Notes: generated by a model from the sequence alone, not told the origin. A DNA stretch of 64,000 nt from Gillisella vitis (GCF_014204625.1 NZ_JACHLU010000003.1:124001-188000), one strand, 5' to 3'. Shown: positions 18,841-28,395, counted from the first letter of the stretch. Numbers and translations are program-made.

Positions 18841-19906
18841 AAGCTGCGGCAACGTCCTGATCATGCATCACGTCAAGCGGGATGGTGAACGCGGCAACCA
18901 CGCCTGTGGGGGCATAGGTGATGTTGACAGTGCCACGGACGGCACCAATCACGCGCCGTACAAGGGTTGAACCGAAGCCTGAATTGCCCTCTTCGGGCGG
19001 CTTCGGTTCTGGTCCACCCTGTTCGCGCCAGCAAAGGGCGAGTGTCTCAGACTGGCTGCCATCCTGTTGCGCGGTGCGCTCTTGCGCCCAGCTCAGATGA
19101 ATCTCGCCGGAATCAACCGAAAGGCAACCATGTTTGGCGGCATTGGTGCCCAGTTCGTGCAGAACAAGACTGAGGAGAATGACGGCTTGTCCGCTGACCG
19201 GGATTGCGGGGCCATCGAGGCGGAGTCTTTTCGTATCCAGCACGCCAAAAGGTTCGAGCGCCTTTGAAACGATGATGCAGACGGTCGTTTCCTCGCCAGA
19301 CCGCAAGCCCCTGAGCAACAGGTTCGAGCGGGCCATGGCGTGCAGTCGTTCCCGCAGGGCTGCGGCGAATTGTGGGACGGTTGGGGCGTGTTTTTGTGAC
19401 AGGTTGATAATGGCGCTCACGGTGGCAAACACGTTTTTCAGGCGGTGGTCCAGCTCTTGCGCCATGACTTCCTGATGTTCAGCAAGCCGCTGCATTTCGG
19501 CGCGCGCTGCCTTTTCTGATCGATAGGCGCGCATCATCAATGCTGTCAGGCCAATATCCGTCGCAACCACGAAGATATAGAGCGTCATGGCAATCGCCGT
19601 GCTGACGGACATCTCGAAGCTGAAGTAAGGTGGGATGAAGAAATACCACGATGCCAAGCCGCCCAGAATGGCCACCAGAATGCCTTGTGGAATGCCAAAC
19701 ACAAAGGCAACCACGACGACAGCCGGGAAAAAGGTGACATAGGGGAATGTGCCCAGAAGGTAAGCATCAACCCAGAAACGCAACGCCAGCGAGGCCGCAA
19801 AGATCAGCAGGGACAGGAAATAGGTGAGGACCAGATTGCGTGCTGATGGTGTATCGTGCGCCGCGACGAAAGAAGGCAGCCTGTCGTAAAAGCGTCGCTG
19901 GCGCAT
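18839..19906 (-). CDS. Membrane HWE/HisKA_2-type sensor histidine kinase
   Basis: A 355-residue protein. Residues about 27-125 contain four predicted membrane helices with a KdpD-like DUF4118 pattern (LGTFPYVTFFPAVVVVAFVF, GIPQGILVAILGGLASWYF). A short coiled segment leads to the phosphoacceptor box AQELDHRLKNVFATVSAI with His154, then LRERLHAMARSNLLL and the ATP-binding LVLHELGTNAAKHGCLS, all typical of HWE/HisKA_2 kinases. The G-box is GFGSTLVRRVIG. These kinases in Rhizobiales often work through PhyR-type general stress regulators, but no response regulator is encoded nearby, so the partner is unknown. Confidence 0.9.
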   Translation of the reverse strand: MRQRRFYDRLPSFVAAHDTPSARNLVLTYFLSLLIFAASLALRFWVDAYLLGTFPYVTFFPAVVVVAFVFGIPQGILVAILGGLASWYFFIPPYFSFEMSVSTAIAMTLYIFVVATDIGLTALMMRAYRSEKAARAEMQRLAEHQEVMAQELDHRLKNVFATVSAIINLSQKHAPTVPQFAAALRERLHAMARSNLLLRGLRSGEETTVCIIVSKALEPFGVLDTKRLRLDGPAIPVSGQAVILLSLVLHELGTNAAKHGCLSVDSGEIHLSWAQERTAQQDGSQSETLALCWREQGGPEPKPPEEGNSGFGSTLVRRVIGAVRGTVNITYAPTGVVAAFTIPLDVMHDQDVAAA

Positions 19907-20060
19907 AAAATCCCCTGAACGGTATAATCGGGATAACGATAGCGGAGAGCATTTGCTTGCGCAATTACGGCATGTCGTTGAAATTATTTATTATGTCCTG
20001 GATTTGAATATATTTTCATATAGAATGCTAAAATTCCCGCATAGGTATATTCATCGGTAG

Positions 20061-20091
20061 AAGACCGGCACGGCAAGATCGTGCCGGTCTT
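20061..20091. terminator. 12-bp inverted repeat after cysK
   Basis: AAGACCGGCACG pairs perfectly with CGTGCCGGTCTT around a seven-base loop. It lies seven bases past the cysK stop; the T-tract is poor on both strands, so it is a probable but not textbook terminator. Confidence 0.6.
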
Positions 20092-20097
20092 GATGGT

Positions 20098-21066
20098 TTA
20101 TTCGCCGAGGCCTGCAAACAGTGCCGTCGAGAGATAGCGCTCGGCAAAGGACGGTATGATCACCACAATCGTCTTGCCCGCATTTTCCGCGCGTTGCCCC
20201 ACCTTGATGGCTGCGGTCAGGGCAGCGCCTGAGGAAATGCCAACCGGCACGCCTTCGAGACGCGCCACAAGGCGGGCGGTTTCAAAGGCTTCGTCATTGG
20301 TCACAGTGACGATTTCATCATAGATGTGAGTGTCGAGAATAGCGGGGGCGAAGCCTGCACCAATGCCCTGAATCTTGTGCGGTCCGGGGGCACCGCCGGA
20401 GAGAACCGGGCTATCGGCTGGCTCAACCGCAATCACCTTCACGGCTGGCTTCTTGGCCTTCAGCACTTGGCCTGTGCCGGTGATGGTGCCGCCGGTCCCA
20501 ATACCGGAGACAAAAATGTCAATCTCGCCCTGGGTGTCGTTCCAGATTTCTTCTGCCGTGGTCTTGCGGTGAATCTCGGGATTGGCCGGGTTTTCAAACT
20601 GCTGCGGAATGATCGCGTCTGGAATGGTGGCGGCCAGTTCTTCGGCCTTGGCAATGGCGCCCTTCATGCCCTTGGGGCCTTCGGTCAGCACCAGTTCGGC
20701 ACCCAGCAGCGCCAGCATTTTGCGGCGCTCAATCGACATGGTTTCCGGCATGGTCAGGATCAGCCGGTAACCCTTGGCGGCGGCTGCAAAGGCCAGCGCA
20801 ATGCCGGTGTTGCCAGAGGTTGGCTCCACCAGTGTGGTCTTGCCGGGCGTAATTTTGCCCTGCGCTTCAAGGCTCTCGATCATCGCCACGCCGATGCGGT
20901 CCTTGACCGAGGCAATCGGATTGAAAAACTCCAGCTTGGCCAGAAGATTGGCTTTCACGCCCTTTTCCTTGGCCAGCTTGTCCAGCCGCACAATGGGGGT
21001 GTCGCCAATGGTTTCTGTGATGGAGCCGTATACGCGGCCACGGCCCGGTTTTTTTGCTTCCGACAT
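20098..21066 (-). CDS. cysK: Cysteine synthase A (O-acetylserine sulfhydrylase)
   Basis: The 322-residue PLP enzyme makes cysteine from O-acetylserine and sulfide. The N-terminal [12 protein letters not shown], the PLP lysine in [11 protein letters not shown] (Lys55), the substrate loop [12 protein letters not shown], the phosphate-binding [10 protein letters not shown] and the C-terminal [13 protein letters not shown] are all intact. Cytosolic. It appears monocistronic, with LysE-type exporter genes upstream. Confidence 0.96.
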   Translation of the reverse strand: MSEAKKPGRGRVYGSITETIGDTPIVRLDKLAKEKGVKANLLAKLEFFNPIASVKDRIGVAMIESLEAQGKITPGKTTLVEPTSGNTGIALAFAAAAKGYRLILTMPETMSIERRKMLALLGAELVLTEGPKGMKGAIAKAEELAATIPDAIIPQQFENPANPEIHRKTTAEEIWNDTQGEIDIFVSGIGTGGTITGTGQVLKAKKPAVKVIAVEPADSPVLSGGAPGPHKIQGIGAGFAPAILDTHIYDEIVTVTNDEAFETARLVARLEGVPVGISSGAALTAAIKVGQRAENAGKTIVVIIPSFAERYLSTALFAGLGE

Positions 21067-21201
21067 GTCTGTGCCTCCAGATCAAAACTGTTTGAGCAGA
21101 CAATAGGCACAAACTGCACTCATCACCAGAACCCTTTGCCTATCGGCGGGCTTTGCAGGAGAAAAAAATCAGGAGAAAACCTCTGCTTTCAAACGTTTAT
21201 T

Positions 21202-21819
21202 TCACACGGTCCGGGTGGCGATATAGGCGGCGGTGCCTGCGAGAATACTGGCGGCGGCGCGGTTTAACAGTTTGAGCGCCGAGGGCTGTTTCAGCAGCAG
21301 GCGCGCCTTGGCGGCCAGCACGATATAGGGGATCAACACGCTCATCAAAACCACAAAAGTGGTGCCGACCAGTACGAAAAAATCGGTGACGCCAATGGCA
21401 TCCAGCGGAATGAGGGTCGGCACCAGCGCCACATAAAACAGCATGGTTTTAGGGTTGCCCAGCGTGACAAACAGGCCGGAGAAAAATGAGGCCATACTGC
21501 CGGAACTTTTACGGGCCTCAATATCCTGCGGCAAAAGGCCCGCCGTCCAGAGCTTCCAGGCAATATAGGCAAGGTAGAGCGTGCCTGCGAATTTGATGAT
21601 CAGAAACGGTGTCACAAAGGTTTGCGCCACATAGGACAGGCCGAGAATAACGGCAGTCAGATAGCAAAGATCACCCAAAATCAGCCCCAGTCCCATAAAG
21701 AACGTGGGACGAAACCCTGAGCCAAGCGCACGCGCGACAATGGCTGTCATGCCGGGGCCGGGAATGGCAGCGGCAATAAATAAGGCTCCGGCATAGGCAA
21801 GCAATGTGGTGATGGTCAT
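21202..21819 (-). CDS. LysE/RhtB-family amino-acid exporter (1)
   Basis: A 205-residue membrane protein with about six helices. The family signature AAAIPGPGMTAIVARALGSG is at the N-terminus and FFSGLFVTLGNPKTMLFY in the middle. It should export an amino acid or derivative; the substrate is unknown. GAGGAC precedes the ATG at 21819. It is transcribed away from a second LysE-type gene starting at 21948, so the two share a 128-bp promoter region; upstream codons to 21888 look non-coding. Confidence 0.9.
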   Translation of the reverse strand: MTITTLLAYAGALFIAAAIPGPGMTAIVARALGSGFRPTFFMGLGLILGDLCYLTAVILGLSYVAQTFVTPFLIIKFAGTLYLAYIAWKLWTAGLLPQDIEARKSSGSMASFFSGLFVTLGNPKTMLFYVALVPTLIPLDAIGVTDFFVLVGTTFVVLMSVLIPYIVLAAKARLLLKQPSALKLLNRAAASILAGTAAYIATRTV

Positions 21820-21947
21820 GGGATGTCCTCTCAATGCCGCGAAGCTAACGCGAGCGCTCAAAACTTGCAATGGTGACACAATAGCCATTGCGAGGTGCCG
21901 ATTGTCCTGCTTATCAAAAGTGGCATTCTCGTTTCAGAAAGTTGCCC

Positions 21948-22580
21948 ATGCCCGCCCTCTCGTCGCTTGTTGCCTTTGCCCTCATCTGCCTTGGCATGGT
22001 GCTCACGCCCGGACCCAATATGATCTATCTGGTGTCGCGCTCCATCTGTCAGGGGCCAATGGCCGGTCTGATCTCGCTGGGCGGGGTGGCTTTGGGATTT
22101 TTCTTTTACATGCTGGCGTCAGCGCTGGGGATTACCGTTCTGGTCATGGCGGTGCCTTACGCCTATGATGCGCTGAAACTGGCCGGAGCCGCTTACCTTG
22201 TCTATCTGGCATGGCAGGCGATTAAACCCGGTGGCCGCTCACCGTTTCAGGTGCGGGATCTGCCTAAGGATAGCCCGAAACGGTTGTTTACCATGGGATT
22301 GGTGACCAATCTGCTCAATCCAAAGGTGGCGGTTCTGTATCTGTCTTTGCTGCCGCAATTTATTGATCCGGCGCGTGGCAGTGTTTTGATCCAGTTCATC
22401 GTGCTGGGCTTGATCCAGATTGCTGTCAGCCTCACGGGCAATGGATTGATCGCGCTGATGGCAGGTTCTATTGCCGCCTTCCTTGGTCGTCGCCCGCTGT
22501 GGGTGGTGGTGCAACGCTGGTTGATGGCAACCGTGTTGGCTGCGCTTGCGGTGCGCATGGCAACGGAAGCGCAGCGATAA
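21948..22580 (+). CDS. LysE/RhtB-family amino-acid exporter (2)
   Basis: A 210-residue LysE-type translocator: VAFALICLGMVLTPGPNMIYLVSRSICQG at the N-terminus holds the family's TPGPN signature, and FTMGLVTNLLNPKVAVLYLSLLPQFI is the conserved loop before helix 4. Sequence identity to the divergent neighbour is limited to the family motifs, so they are not a recent duplication. No clear Shine-Dalgarno sequence is visible and an upstream start is possible, but residues from Met at 21948 fit the family. Confidence 0.88.
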   Translation: MPALSSLVAFALICLGMVLTPGPNMIYLVSRSICQGPMAGLISLGGVALGFFFYMLASALGITVLVMAVPYAYDALKLAGAAYLVYLAWQAIKPGGRSPFQVRDLPKDSPKRLFTMGLVTNLLNPKVAVLYLSLLPQFIDPARGSVLIQFIVLGLIQIAVSLTGNGLIALMAGSIAAFLGRRPLWVVVQRWLMATVLAALAVRMATEAQR

Positions 22581-22730
22581 TTCTGTTCTTGAGATCCCCG
22601 CTCTGTAAAGTCCGCCTGAAAAAAGCCCAAGTGTTGAAGTGTAGGTTTCGTCATCACTGGTGCTGCGCGGTTGCATGAAGCAACGTTCCTTTTGCGCAGG
22701 CCCGTGAGGGAGCGTGTTGCCGACGGCCCG

Positions 22731-22770
22731 TCATCGGTTGCCTTTCTGATTTTGAAAATTGAACCGATGA
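22731..22770 (+). promoter_or_regulatory. Hairpin in the leader of the DUF3313 lipoprotein gene
   Basis: TCATCGGTT (22731-22739) pairs perfectly with AACCGATGA (22762-22770) around a 22-base loop, ending 21 bases before the start codon. It could be an operator or an mRNA structure controlling translation; there is no T-tract, so it is not a terminator. Confidence 0.35.
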
Positions 22771-22791
22771 CCTGAAAAGGCCCAGCACAGA

Positions 22792-23658
22792 ATGAATAGA
22801 ATTTTGACAGAAACACGCTCTGTCGGCACGGTGAGCGCCGTACGCCATGCGCCTGCCTTGGCGGTTACTACCCTTGTTCTGGGTCTTGCCGGTTGCAGCT
22901 CGGTTGCTCTCACTGAGGCTGGCTCACTGTCATCCTATAACCATCTTGGGCCTGTGGAGGGCAGCGTGAGCAAATCGCGCACCTATGCCGATACGCCAGC
23001 GCTTTTGTCGGCCACCACCGTTGCAATCCTGCCCACCAAAGTCTCGTCGCAGGCCGCCGCAAACGTCAAAAACACCAGCGAGGACAAGCTGGTTTCCAAC
23101 GCGCTGGATCGTGCGCTTTGCATTGGGCTGAGTGATAAATATCGAGTGGTGCGTCCGGGTGAGCCGGCTGACATCACGGTGCGGGCAACAATTACCAATA
23201 TCGTGCCAACCGGAAAAGTCGCGGCAGGAATTTCCAAGGTTGCAACCTTGGGCACCTCTGCGGTATTGCCGGTGGGCGTGCCACGTCTTCCAATTGGTCT
23301 TGGCGGGCTGGCGGTCGAAGCCGAAGCGGTCGATGCAAGCGGTGTGCAGCGGGCCGCCATTGTCTGGTCACGCGGGGCCAATTCCATCACCAATGGGCCG
23401 CGCATCTCCGAAGTGGGCGATGCTTACGGGCTGGCCGGCACCTTTGCCAATGACTTCTCCAAAATGCTGATCAAGGGAAAGAAAACCTCCGGCGTCAGCC
23501 TGGATCTGCCCTCTGGCCAGAAGCTGAAATCACAGTTCGGCGGCGCACCCAAATATGCCGCCTGCGACGCTTTTGGCCGTGCGCCGGGCGTGAGCGGCTT
23601 TGTGGCCGGGGCCGTTGGCGCTCCCCCATCCTGGACGGATGACGCCCGACCAGAGTAA
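22792..23658 (+). CDS. DUF3313 family lipoprotein
   Basis: A 288-residue protein with a lipoprotein signal: a hydrophobic stretch ends in the lipobox LAGC at about residues 33-36. The mature domain (KSRTYADTPALLSATTVAIL, ALDRALCIGLSDKYRVV, ITVRATITNIVPTG, GLAVEAEAVDASGVQRAA) fits DUF3313, a periplasm-facing lipoprotein family of unknown function found in proteobacteria. The N-terminus is unusually long before the hydrophobic core (about 23 residues). It is convergent with dut. Confidence 0.82.
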   Translation: MNRILTETRSVGTVSAVRHAPALAVTTLVLGLAGCSSVALTEAGSLSSYNHLGPVEGSVSKSRTYADTPALLSATTVAILPTKVSSQAAANVKNTSEDKLVSNALDRALCIGLSDKYRVVRPGEPADITVRATITNIVPTGKVAAGISKVATLGTSAVLPVGVPRLPIGLGGLAVEAEAVDASGVQRAAIVWSRGANSITNGPRISEVGDAYGLAGTFANDFSKMLIKGKKTSGVSLDLPSGQKLKSQFGGAPKYAACDAFGRAPGVSGFVAGAVGAPPSWTDDARPE

Positions 23659-23677
23659 AATTGCGGGCCGGAGTGGA

Positions 23678-24148
23678 TCAAACGCCCGTCGAGCCAAAAC
23701 CTCCGGTGCCGCGCAAGGTGTCGGAGGTTTCCGTCACTTCGATCAGCGGCATCTGGGTCACTGGCGCAATCACCATCTGGGCAATGCGCATACCGCGGGT
23801 GATGGTGAAATCTTCATCGCCGAGATTGATCAGCAGCACTTTGACCTCGCCGCGATAATCGCTGTCGATGGTGCCGGGGGTGTTGAGGCAGGTGATGCCG
23901 TTTTTAAACGCAAGGCCGGAGCGCGGGCGGATTTGCGCTTCAAAGCCGTGGGGGATTTCCATGATCAGCCCGGTGGGTACCAATGCACGTTTTCCGGGCG
24001 AAAGCGTCAGCGGTTCAGCATCCAAAACGGCTGCACGCAGGTCCATGCCAGCAGCGCCTGCGGTCTCGTATGCAGGCAATTGCAGTCCGTCACCATGGGG
24101 CAGGCGGCGTAAATTCAGGGTAGGGCGCATGGTTTCTGATCTATTCAT
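23678..24148 (-). CDS. dut: Deoxyuridine 5'-triphosphate nucleotidohydrolase (dUTPase)
   Basis: A 156-residue trimeric dUTPase that removes dUTP and supplies dUMP for thymidylate synthesis. All five family motifs are present: GAAGMDLRA, the [10 protein letters not shown] loop, [13 protein letters not shown] with the catalytic Asp, [10 protein letters not shown] and the mobile C-terminal [10 protein letters not shown]. Length is normal. It is convergent with the DUF3313 gene and divergent from prfC (90 bases). Confidence 0.97.
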   Translation of the reverse strand: MNRSETMRPTLNLRRLPHGDGLQLPAYETAGAAGMDLRAAVLDAEPLTLSPGKRALVPTGLIMEIPHGFEAQIRPRSGLAFKNGITCLNTPGTIDSDYRGEVKVLLINLGDEDFTITRGMRIAQMVIAPVTQMPLIEVTETSDTLRGTGGFGSTGV

Positions 24149-24238
24149 GCGGCATTAGTTTGCTCTCAGAGCTGCAAGGTCAATTGCAATTCGGCGCTTT
24201 AATCGTTAGATAGCCCGCAATTCCACAGGATTTATATC

Positions 24239-25822
24239 ATGGCTGAAACGCTCGCCGAGGCGGTCTCCCGCCGCCGCACCTTCGCTATTATCGCGCACCC
24301 GGATGCTGGTAAAACCACGCTGACCGAAAAACTGCTGCTGTTCGGCGGTGCCATTCAGCTGGCTGGCGAAGTGAAAGCCAAGAAAGATCGCATCCAGACC
24401 CGCTCGGACTGGATGAAGATCGAGCGTGAGCGCGGCATCTCGGTTGTTACCTCGGTGATGACCTTTGAATATGACGGCAATGTTTTCAACATTCTCGATA
24501 CTCCCGGCCACGAAGACTTTGCCGACGATACCTATCGCACGCTGACCGCCGTGGATGCGGCCGTCATGGTGATCGACGCTGCCAAGGGTATCGAGCCTCG
24601 GACACTGAAATTGTTCGAAGTCTGCCGGATGCGCGATATTCCGATCATCACTTTCGTCAATAAGATGGACCGCGAAAGCCGGGATATTTTTGAAATTCTC
24701 GACGAAGTCGAAGAAAAGCTGGCACTGGACACCGCGCCAATTACATGGCCGGTGGGCCGTTCCAAGAGCTTCTGCGGCTCTTACAATCTGGTTGAGAATA
24801 CCTACCGTGGCTCCGACAAGCAGGTGGAAGCACTGGCCATGAACAGCCCGAAAAACGTGGCTGAAAACCTGCCGGAAAACGAGCGTCAGACCTTTGTTGA
24901 CGAGCTGGAACTGGCGCAGGAAGCTTGCCGTCCGTTTGACAAACAGGCGTTTCTGGAAGGCCATATGACGCCAGTGTTCTTTGGCTCGGCGCTGCGCAAT
25001 TTTGGTGTGCGTGATCTGATCAATGCTTTGGGTGAATTTGCCCCGCCGCCGCGCGATCAGGTGGCGGATGTGCGCAAGGTTCATGCTTCGGAAGAGAAGA
25101 TGACGGCCTTTGTCTTCAAGATTCAGGCCAATATGGACCCCAACCACCGTGACCGTATTGCTTTTGCGCGGATTTGCTCCGGCAAGCTGGAGCGCGGCAT
25201 GAAGGCAAGGCTTGCCCGCACCGGCAAAATGATGGGCCTCACGGCACCTCAGTTCTTCTTTGCGTCGCAGCGGCAATTGGCCGACACCGCTTTTGCGGGC
25301 GATGTGGTGGGCATTCCCAACCACGGCACTTTGCGCATTGGTGATACGCTCACTGAGGGCGAAGCGCTGGTGTTTCAGGGCGTCCCCAATTTCTCGCCGG
25401 AAATTCTGCGCCGCGTGCGCCTTGAAGACGCGATGAAGGCCAAAAAGCTGAAGGAAGCGCTTCAGCAAATGGCGGAAGAGGGCGTGGTACAGCTGTTTTC
25501 GCCAGAAGATGGCTCGCCAGCCATTGTTGGCGTGGTCGGCGCGTTGCAGCTCGATGTTCTCAAAGAGCGTCTGTCGGGCGAATATACCCTGCCGGTGTCG
25601 TTTGAAATGTCGCGCTTTTCCGTCTGCCGCTGGATTTCATCGGATCAGCCGGGTGAGCTGGAAAAATTCATGACGGTCAAACGCGGCGATATCTGCCGCG
25701 ATCTGGATGGTGATCCGGTGTTTCTGGCGCAGGATGCCTTCTCCCTGCGCTATGAGTCGGAACGGTATCCGGCTATCAAAATGGTGGCCATCAAGGAATA
25801 TCACGTCGCCAAAGCGGCGTGA
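24239..25822 (+). CDS. prfC: Peptide chain release factor 3
   Basis: A 527-residue translational GTPase that recycles RF1/RF2 from the ribosome after termination. G1 AHPDAGKTTLTEKLLLFGGA, switch region RTRSDWMKIERERGISV in slightly varied form, G3 DTPGHEDFADDTYRTL, G4 NKMD and the RF3 C-terminal domain (VVGALQLDVLKERLSGEY, AIKMVAIKEYHVAKAA) are present. Its last 21 bases plus one form part of a 22-bp sequence that is exactly repeated 177 bp downstream at the end of the convergent otsA gene. Confidence 0.96.
   Translation: MAETLAEAVSRRRTFAIIAHPDAGKTTLTEKLLLFGGAIQLAGEVKAKKDRIQTRSDWMKIERERGISVVTSVMTFEYDGNVFNILDTPGHEDFADDTYRTLTAVDAAVMVIDAAKGIEPRTLKLFEVCRMRDIPIITFVNKMDRESRDIFEILDEVEEKLALDTAPITWPVGRSKSFCGSYNLVENTYRGSDKQVEALAMNSPKNVAENLPENERQTFVDELELAQEACRPFDKQAFLEGHMTPVFFGSALRNFGVRDLINALGEFAPPPRDQVADVRKVHASEEKMTAFVFKIQANMDPNHRDRIAFARICSGKLERGMKARLARTGKMMGLTAPQFFFASQRQLADTAFAGDVVGIPNHGTLRIGDTLTEGEALVFQGVPNFSPEILRRVRLEDAMKAKKLKEALQQMAEEGVVQLFSPEDGSPAIVGVVGALQLDVLKERLSGEYTLPVSFEMSRFSVCRWISSDQPGELEKFMTVKRGDICRDLDGDPVFLAQDAFSLRYESERYPAIKMVAIKEYHVAKAA
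25801..25822. repeat. 22-bp direct repeat, left copy (end of prfC)
   Basis: Exact duplicate of 25999-26020. It begins TCACGTCGCC and ends AGCGGCGTGA, encodes the last residues HVAKAA and the stop of PrfC, and on the opposite strand would also encode the OtsA end HAALAT plus stop. Confidence 0.9.
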
Positions 25823-25998
25823 CAGAGCTTATTGACAAACCTAGATCTCGACGCTTCGTCACCCTCGGGCTTGTCCCGAGGGTCTGCTGTCGCCAACCAA
25901 GGATTTGACTTTATTGACTAAATTTAAGGTGGTTAGATGCTCGGCACAAGGCCGAGCATGACGTCGAGGGTAAATTTAACCTTTGTCAGTCGTCCGTG
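25823..25998. repeat. RIME-like palindromic intergenic element between prfC and otsA
   Basis: The 176-bp stretch has two perfect nine-base hairpins, ACCCTCGGG / CCCGAGGGT (25861-25883) and ATGCTCGGC / GCCGAGCAT (25937-25959). They are enclosed by CTCGACG (25847-25853) / CGTCGAG (25962-25968) and further out by TGACAAA (25833-25839) / TTTGTCA (25982-25988), so the whole unit is a nested inverted structure. This two-palindrome plan resembles the Rhizobium-specific intergenic mosaic elements (RIME); assignment to that exact family is inference. It codes for nothing visible and is flanked by the 22-bp direct repeat. Confidence 0.7.
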
Positions 25999-26020
25999 TC
26001 ACGTCGCCAAAGCGGCGTGA
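25999..26020. repeat. 22-bp direct repeat, right copy (end of otsA)
   Basis: Identical to 25801-25822. Here the minus strand encodes the end of OtsA (HAALAT, stop at 25999-26001). Confidence 0.9.
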
Positions 26021-27408
26021 TCTTCCTTTTGCGGTATGTGGGTGAGGTCATCCATAAAATTGTTGCACCATTCAGTGACGTCATGGACCTGCAAATGGTC
26101 CATCATCACCTGCCAGCGTTGCTTGCGCTCCTCCAGCGGCATGGACAGGGCGTGGGCAATGGCGTTGGCCACGCCTTCAATGTCATAAGGATTGACCAGA
26201 AGGGCGGTTTTCAGCTCGCGTGCAGCACCTGCAAAGCGTGAGAGGATCAGCACGCCCGGATCCTCCGGGTTTTGGGCTGCGATATATTCCTTGGCCACAA
26301 GGTTCATGCCATCGCGCATCGGCGTGACGAGACCCACCTTGGCAATGCGATAAAGCCCGGCCAGCACGGGCCGCGCCACAGAACGGGTCATGTAACGGAT
26401 CGGCACCCAGTCCACCGTGCCCAGCTCGCCATTCACGCGCCCGGCCTGCTCGGCCACCACGCGCTGCATGGCCTCATATTCCGGCACTTCCGAGCGCGAT
26501 TTCGGGGTGATCTGTAGATAGGATACTTTGCCCTGATAGGATGGGTTGGCAAGAATAAACCGCTCATAGGCATCCAGCCGCTGGGTAATGCCCTTGGAAT
26601 AATCCAGCCGGTCCACGCCAATCACCAGATCATGCCCCGCAAGGCTGCTTGCGGCTTTTTTGACCATCGCGTTGCTCAGCGCGCGTTTGGCATAGGCAGC
26701 AAAAGCATCGGTCTCGATGCTGATCGGATAGGCTCCGGTCTTGAAAATCCGATTGTGGGATTTGAAATAGCCATCTTCCAGCGCTTCGCCAATGTCCTCG
26801 CGCACCAGTGCGCCAACAAAATTGGCCAGATCATAATCGGTCTGAAAACCCACCAGATCGTATTGCGCCAAGCCCTCAATGATCTTGTCATAGACCGGCA
26901 TGGCCAACAGCACATCGGCAGGCGGCAGCGGAATATGCAGGAAAAAACCGATACGGTTCTTCACGCCCATCAGCCGCAATTCATTGGCCAGCGGAATCAG
27001 ATGGTAATCCTGCACCCAGATCACGTCATCGGGCTTGAGCATCGGCGCAAGCCGCTGGGCAAAGAAACGGTTGACGCGAAAATAGCCGCCCATTTCCCGG
27101 CGGCCATAATCGGCAAGATCAATGCGGTAATGGAAGGTCGGCCATAACACCCGATTGGCAAAACCGTGGTAATATTCCTCGACATCGCGGTCTGTCAGAT
27201 CGGTCAGCGCATAGGTGATCTTGCCGTCAACCACGGTGGTGAGGTGCGAGGTTTCCTCAATGCCGCTGGATTTACCAGACCAGCCCATCCAGATGCCGCC
27301 GCGCTCTTTCAGGGCCGCCTGAAGCGCCACGGCAAGCCCGCCTGCTGGGGCGTCCTTACCCTTTTGCGGCACGGGTACGCGGTTGGATACAACAATCAGT
27401 CGGCTCAT
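25999..27408 (-). CDS. otsA: Trehalose-6-phosphate synthase OtsA
   Basis: A 469-residue family-20 glycosyltransferase that joins UDP-glucose and glucose 6-phosphate to trehalose 6-phosphate, for osmotic, heat and desiccation protection. Visible: [20 protein letters not shown] at the N-terminus, the acceptor-site VWPTFHYR and [39 protein letters not shown] and the UDP-binding [15 protein letters not shown]. otsB lies 21 bases upstream on the same strand, so both steps of the pathway are in one operon (otsB-otsA). The 3' end lies inside a duplicated 22-bp sequence. Confidence 0.96.
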   Translation of the reverse strand: MSRLIVVSNRVPVPQKGKDAPAGGLAVALQAALKERGGIWMGWSGKSSGIEETSHLTTVVDGKITYALTDLTDRDVEEYYHGFANRVLWPTFHYRIDLADYGRREMGGYFRVNRFFAQRLAPMLKPDDVIWVQDYHLIPLANELRLMGVKNRIGFFLHIPLPPADVLLAMPVYDKIIEGLAQYDLVGFQTDYDLANFVGALVREDIGEALEDGYFKSHNRIFKTGAYPISIETDAFAAYAKRALSNAMVKKAASSLAGHDLVIGVDRLDYSKGITQRLDAYERFILANPSYQGKVSYLQITPKSRSEVPEYEAMQRVVAEQAGRVNGELGTVDWVPIRYMTRSVARPVLAGLYRIAKVGLVTPMRDGMNLVAKEYIAAQNPEDPGVLILSRFAGAARELKTALLVNPYDIEGVANAIAHALSMPLEERKQRWQVMMDHLQVHDVTEWCNNFMDDLTHIPQKEDHAALAT

Positions 27409-27429
27409 TATGACATCCCTCTTTATGTC

Positions 27430-28224
27430 CTAAATACGATGACAAAGGCTTGCGATCATCTCGCGCACGGCCTGCGGCTGGCTGAGGCTGGCTGTTGCCT
27501 CCGTTGGATCCGTTGGTTTGCCAATCCGGACCGATGTGCCGCCCAGAGCATTGACCTGCGCAAACATGGCTTCGTCGGTCACATCATCGCCAAAGGCTAT
27601 GGGAATGCGCCCCGCAAAAGGTGGCTCAGCCATATAGGCCGCAACAGCCCGGCCCTTATCGGCGCTATTGGGGCGGATTTCCAACACCATCTTGCCCTTT
27701 TGCAATTCATAGCCGGGGCCTGCCTTGGCCATGGCATCCTGCATGGCCTGTTGAACGGCGTCAGCGGTATCGGGTGCCTGCCGGAAGTGCGCGGCAATCG
27801 CACCGCCCTTGTCTTCCACCAGAACACCGGGACAATTGTGCTCCAGCGCTTTGATGTCCTGTTTGATGGACAGAAAAGTATCCGTTGGCTCGGCGCGGAT
27901 GATGTTTCCGTCCAGCAGACGGCGCTCTGTGCCATGCAGCCCTGCGATGGGAAAATAATGCGGCGCAAACAGTTGATCGGCATAAGCCAATGCCCGGCCT
28001 GTCACCAGCGCCACAGCCCCGTTGAGATGACGCGACAGTGCGGCAAGATGGCCAGCCAGATCATCTGGTATAAAGATTGCGTCCGGCGTTGCAGCCAGAT
28101 CAATCAGGGTTCCATCAATGTCAAAAAACAGAGCGTATTTCTCTGGTCTGGAGCCTATAGCTGCGATCAGGTTTGCAATTGTGTTTTCTGGTTCTGTTGC
28201 AGCGTTGTTGCACGCTTTTTCCAT
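27430..28224 (-). CDS. otsB: Trehalose-6-phosphate phosphatase OtsB
   Basis: A 264-residue HAD-superfamily phosphatase that converts trehalose 6-phosphate to trehalose. HAD motif I FFDIDGTLIDLA with the Asp nucleophile, motif II ALVTGRAL, the cap region with GLHGTERRL, and motif IV FGDDVTDEAMF are present. It is the first gene of the otsB-otsA operon. Length is typical. Confidence 0.95.
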   Translation of the reverse strand: MEKACNNAATEPENTIANLIAAIGSRPEKYALFFDIDGTLIDLAATPDAIFIPDDLAGHLAALSRHLNGAVALVTGRALAYADQLFAPHYFPIAGLHGTERRLLDGNIIRAEPTDTFLSIKQDIKALEHNCPGVLVEDKGGAIAAHFRQAPDTADAVQQAMQDAMAKAGPGYELQKGKMVLEIRPNSADKGRAVAAYMAEPPFAGRIPIAFGDDVTDEAMFAQVNALGGTSVRIGKPTDPTEATASLSQPQAVREMIASLCHRI

Positions 28225-28393
28225 GTCACCTTGCCTTTGTAAAAATCAATTTGTCTTCTTCGCATGAGCGCATGTTGCCGCGAATGCCGAAGGCATTGAA
28301 GGGAGGAATGGAGACTTAACGAACAGGAGCGGCGATAGTTCCATCCAATCTGCGCAATCAGGTGACACCCGTTGGCAAAACTGGCATAAGGGC
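28225..28393. other. Divergent promoter region between otsB and thiD
   Basis: 169 bases between the otsB start and the riboswitch must hold promoters for both genes. No convincing -35/-10 pair or repeat was recognised. Confidence 0.4.
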
Positions 28394-28395
28394 GT

